From: Flaccisagitta enflata
Taxonomy: Eukaryota > Chaetognatha > Sagittoidea > Aphragmophora
Direction of reading: 5' to 3'
DNA length: 64,000 nt
NCBI GenBank assembly: GCA_965153355.1
Contig: OZ231126.1
Location: 48,608,001 to 48,672,000 of the forward strand
In this document: positions 61,445 to 64,000 of the stretch, piece after piece
How positions within the stretch are numbered: position 1 is the first letter of the stretch
How the letters are laid out: each line of letters begins with the position of its first letter
Notes under the pieces: generated by a model
The model's input: only the letters and a program-made list of their open reading frames with translations
Databases searched by the model: none
Told to the model about the DNA's origin: nothing
Made by a program: the position numbers and the translations under genes

Positions 61445-64000
61445 ATGTGCTTTGATTTGCCAATTTACTATATTACACATAAAAACTGCTTTCAGGGTCA
61501 TTTTGAAATCAACGGATATACGATTTCAGCGAGACGAGAGCACAGTGACATTGGTGGCTCGCGTGGGAGCATGACTTTGACGCGCAATGATGTGGCAGGA
61601 GTAATTGAACTAGAAAATCTTAAGCAAAATTTCAAACACGATGAGATAATTGGCATTGAAATCCAAAAGACTGATTCTCGTCCAAATCTCAAAGTCTTTT
61701 GCTACTACAACCCCCCACTTACATCGCCAAATCAGGCCATAATTAGACACATTGCTGCAGAAGATGACAATTGCATACTGGTTGGAGATCTAAATTGTAA
61801 AAACACGTTTTGGGGCTCGACAAAAAATGATTCCAGAGGCATAGACCTTTTAAATTCATTGTCCGACTACAATCTTATTCCATATAACAATGGCAGTTTC
61901 ACCCGCTGCGATCCATCCAGTGGAAAAGAAGAATGCTTAGATCTGATTATTGGTAATGTTGAATCTGCAAAGCTATTCAAAGAATTTTGGGTTGGCTTCG
62001 ACGTGGGCAGCGACCACTATCCTGTTCATGCTGTTCTTCAATTTGACTCACCCAACACTACAAATCCTCTCAAGACAAGAAAACCCGAAAAAATGAATAC
62101 TACGAAATGGAATCGAATCTTGAGAGAAGCATCGCCGATACAGAAGGCATCCACGCCAGCTGATCTTGATCTTAATGTAGAGGCCATTACTAATCAAATA
62201 AAAAATGCCTTTGAAGAAAGTTGCCCTGAAACTGTAATCCGACGGCGACCTAAATGCAATTTCACACCTGAAATCCAGGCCCGGGTCAAGGAGAAAAGAC
62301 ACTTACGACGGCAGAAAAATGATGCCATGGCCAACGGTGATTATATTGCAGTAAGACAAATCATGACTAAAATTAACCGTCTTGGCAATGAGATAAAAAA
62401 AATTCAAAAAAATGAAAAGAAGCGAGAATTGGAAAAACATTGTCAGAGCCTCAACACTGAGACAAATCCCAAAAAGTTTTTCAGAACATTTGGCATTTTG
62501 GCAAATCCGATCCTCAATGATGAAACTTCAACGTCGACGCAAAGACCAGTGGAGGATGAAAATGGCACAAGAGCAACTTCTGCTAAAGAAAAAGCCAACC
62601 TCTTTGCTAGTCGCCTTCAACGCATCCATCAGGAGCCTGACTATGTAGGTTTCGACGCAGGATGGAAAGTATCAGTTGAGAGATATTTAGCTGAAAATGA
62701 GAAGATATTCAAAGTTGAAAATGAAAAATCTTATCTCGAAAATGAATCTGGAGATGACTCTGAACTATGTAACCCAGTGAGCGTTGATGAATTTGATAAA
62801 AATCTTGCTCGATGCAAGAACAAGTCCGCAGCTGGCCATGACGGTATAAGTTATCATCTTCTCAAGAAGGTACCAGATGAAACGAAAAAAAGCTTATGCC
62901 AAGTCTTCTCCGATGCTATTCGACTTGGATACTTCCCAAAACTCTGGAAATCGGCCACTGTCAAAGTCATACCAAAGCCAAACAAAGATACTAAATATGC
63001 TAAAAACTTCAGGCCCATATCACTTCTTTCATGTGTTGGTAAAATACTGGAAAGAATTATTGCCTCAAGACTGTCGTTGCATATGGAGACCAACAAAATG
63101 TTTGCAAATTCTCAAAGTGGCTTTAGACGCAAACACATGACTAGTGAGCAACTGTTAAGATTATTGGAAGCAAGCCATACCGCATTCAAAAAACAGCAAA
63201 CCACCGCAGCTTTGTTTCTTGACGCTGAGGCAGCTTTTGATCGATGCTGGCACAGTGGAATTTGGTTCAAACTGAAGAAAAATCTAAATCTTCCTGATCG
63301 CATTATACGACTACTGAGCTCATTCCTGACCGACAGAACTCTAAAAGTGCTCTATGCAGGATGCTACTCACAATCCGTCACTCTCAACGCTGGGACCCCC
63401 CAAGGTAGTCCTCTGTCTCCACTAATCTACATCATATTTGTCAACGACTATCCTGATGAGATCCAAAACATGAGCAGTGTATCCCAGTTCGCCGACGACA
63501 CAGCGTTGTGGACATCAGCCTATACGGAATCATTCGCCATTCACAAACTGCAGAAATCGCTCAATCTTCTCGAGGCCTGGTGTAGGAAATGGAGAGTGAA
63601 GCTAAATGGCGATAAGTCAAAGTTGCTGCTTATTGCTAGGACCCGCGAAAAAAACTCTGAAAACCACGCGCTCCACCTCTTCAACGATATAATAAGGCCA
63701 GCTCAGAGTGCAAAATTCCTAGGGATTGAAATTGACAGGCTTTTGTCATTCAAGAATCACATTGACTCAATATGCAAACGGGCTAACACGCGACTAAATG
63801 TGCTGAAAGTTCTCTCAAGGAGTGGCACAGATGCAGCTACTCTTATGCGACTATACACTATCTATATACGGCCAATCATTGAGTATGGTAGTATTGCTTT
63901 CCTCGCCGCTCCTAAGTCCCAAATCTCTCGCCTTGAAAGCATTGAAAATGACGCAATTCGTACTTTTCTAAGACTGCCCAGGTATATTCGGAACACTCTA
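61445..64000 (+). CDS. Jockey-like LINE: partial endonuclease and reverse transcriptase
   Basis: One frame is open from a TGA at 61442 to the window edge (852 codons from ATG 61445, no stop or frameshift). The N-terminal part is the second half of an APE-type endonuclease: HFEINGYTISARREHSDIGG, ILVGDLNCKNTFWGS and SDHYPV. The catalytic Asp/Asn and Asp/His residues are present, but the N-terminal Asn and Glu are missing. A coiled Lys-rich linker follows. The reverse transcriptase then shows KNKSAAGHDGISYHLLKKVP, NFRPISLLSCVGKILERII, FLDAEAAFD (motif A), NAGTPQGSPLSPLIYIIF (motif B) and FADDTALW (motif C), the last beginning near 63488. Both catalytic Asp sites are intact. The element is 5'-truncated next to a GA microsatellite, or its 5' part is unrecognised. 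Its 3' end lies outside the window. Confidence 0.92.
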   Translation, partial: MCFDLPIYYITHKNCFQGHFEINGYTISARREHSDIGGSRGSMTLTRNDVAGVIELENLKQNFKHDEIIGIEIQKTDSRPNLKVFCYYNPPLTSPNQAIIRHIAAEDDNCILVGDLNCKNTFWGSTKNDSRGIDLLNSLSDYNLIPYNNGSFTRCDPSSGKEECLDLIIGNVESAKLFKEFWVGFDVGSDHYPVHAVLQFDSPNTTNPLKTRKPEKMNTTKWNRILREASPIQKASTPADLDLNVEAITNQIKNAFEESCPETVIRRRPKCNFTPEIQARVKEKRHLRRQKNDAMANGDYIAVRQIMTKINRLGNEIKKIQKNEKKRELEKHCQSLNTETNPKKFFRTFGILANPILNDETSTSTQRPVEDENGTRATSAKEKANLFASRLQRIHQEPDYVGFDAGWKVSVERYLAENEKIFKVENEKSYLENESGDDSELCNPVSVDEFDKNLARCKNKSAAGHDGISYHLLKKVPDETKKSLCQVFSDAIRLGYFPKLWKSATVKVIPKPNKDTKYAKNFRPISLLSCVGKILERIIASRLSLHMETNKMFANSQSGFRRKHMTSEQLLRLLEASHTAFKKQQTTAALFLDAEAAFDRCWHSGIWFKLKKNLNLPDRIIRLLSSFLTDRTLKVLYAGCYSQSVTLNAGTPQGSPLSPLIYIIFVNDYPDEIQNMSSVSQFADDTALWTSAYTESFAIHKLQKSLNLLEAWCRKWRVKLNGDKSKLLLIARTREKNSENHALHLFNDIIRPAQSAKFLGIEIDRLLSFKNHIDSICKRANTRLNVLKVLSRSGTDAATLMRLYTIYIRPIIEYGSIAFLAAPKSQISRLESIENDAIRTFLRLPRYIRNTL

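Overview
The window reads as nuclear DNA from an animal, probably an invertebrate. The species cannot be named from the sequence. Reasons: genes split by GT-AG introns with matching phases; an Ig-like single-pass membrane protein; a papain-family protease; a Jockey-like non-LTR retrotransposon; many short inverted-repeat transposons; a very large load of micro- and minisatellites. Nothing prokaryotic or viral was seen, and no tRNA, rRNA or CRISPR locus.

Layout. (1) 2956-32402, plus strand: the 3' part of one gene, sixteen exons joined in a single frame (564 residues plus stop). It encodes several Ig-like modules, one transmembrane helix, a basic cytoplasmic stretch and a C-terminal EF-hand. 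Its 5' end is not recognised. The introns hold nearly all the repeats of the first half: a 9-kb array of a 70-bp G-rich unit (10711-19692), a 3-kb AAC array with a conserved spacer, and microsatellites touching splice sites. (2) 32403-43750: no certain gene, mostly transposon relics. (3) 44332-46071, plus strand: two phase-matched exons of an unrecognised gene, with a TTAA-flanked transposon carrying a nested hAT-type element in the intron. (4) 46400-55800: hairpin-ended repeats, minisatellites and nested MITEs. (5) 56192-56806, minus strand: the last two recognisable exons of a cathepsin L-like protease. (6) 57047-60640: minisatellites and a 522-bp tandem repeat. (7) 61445-64000, plus strand: endonuclease and reverse transcriptase of a LINE, open to the window edge.

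The most unusual theme is a set of dispersed elements that share an architecture but not a sequence. Each has a short perfect hairpin at one end, an inverted copy of part of it near the other end, and an internal tandem array that differs from copy to copy. Two subfamilies also carry a GTCY microsatellite. This resembles what is described for Helitron-like/Helentron-associated elements (HINE, DINE-1, bivalve pearl elements). They may be the seeds of many of the arrays here.

One assembly problem is visible: an Illumina adapter sequence sits inside the 70-bp array at 17054-17075.
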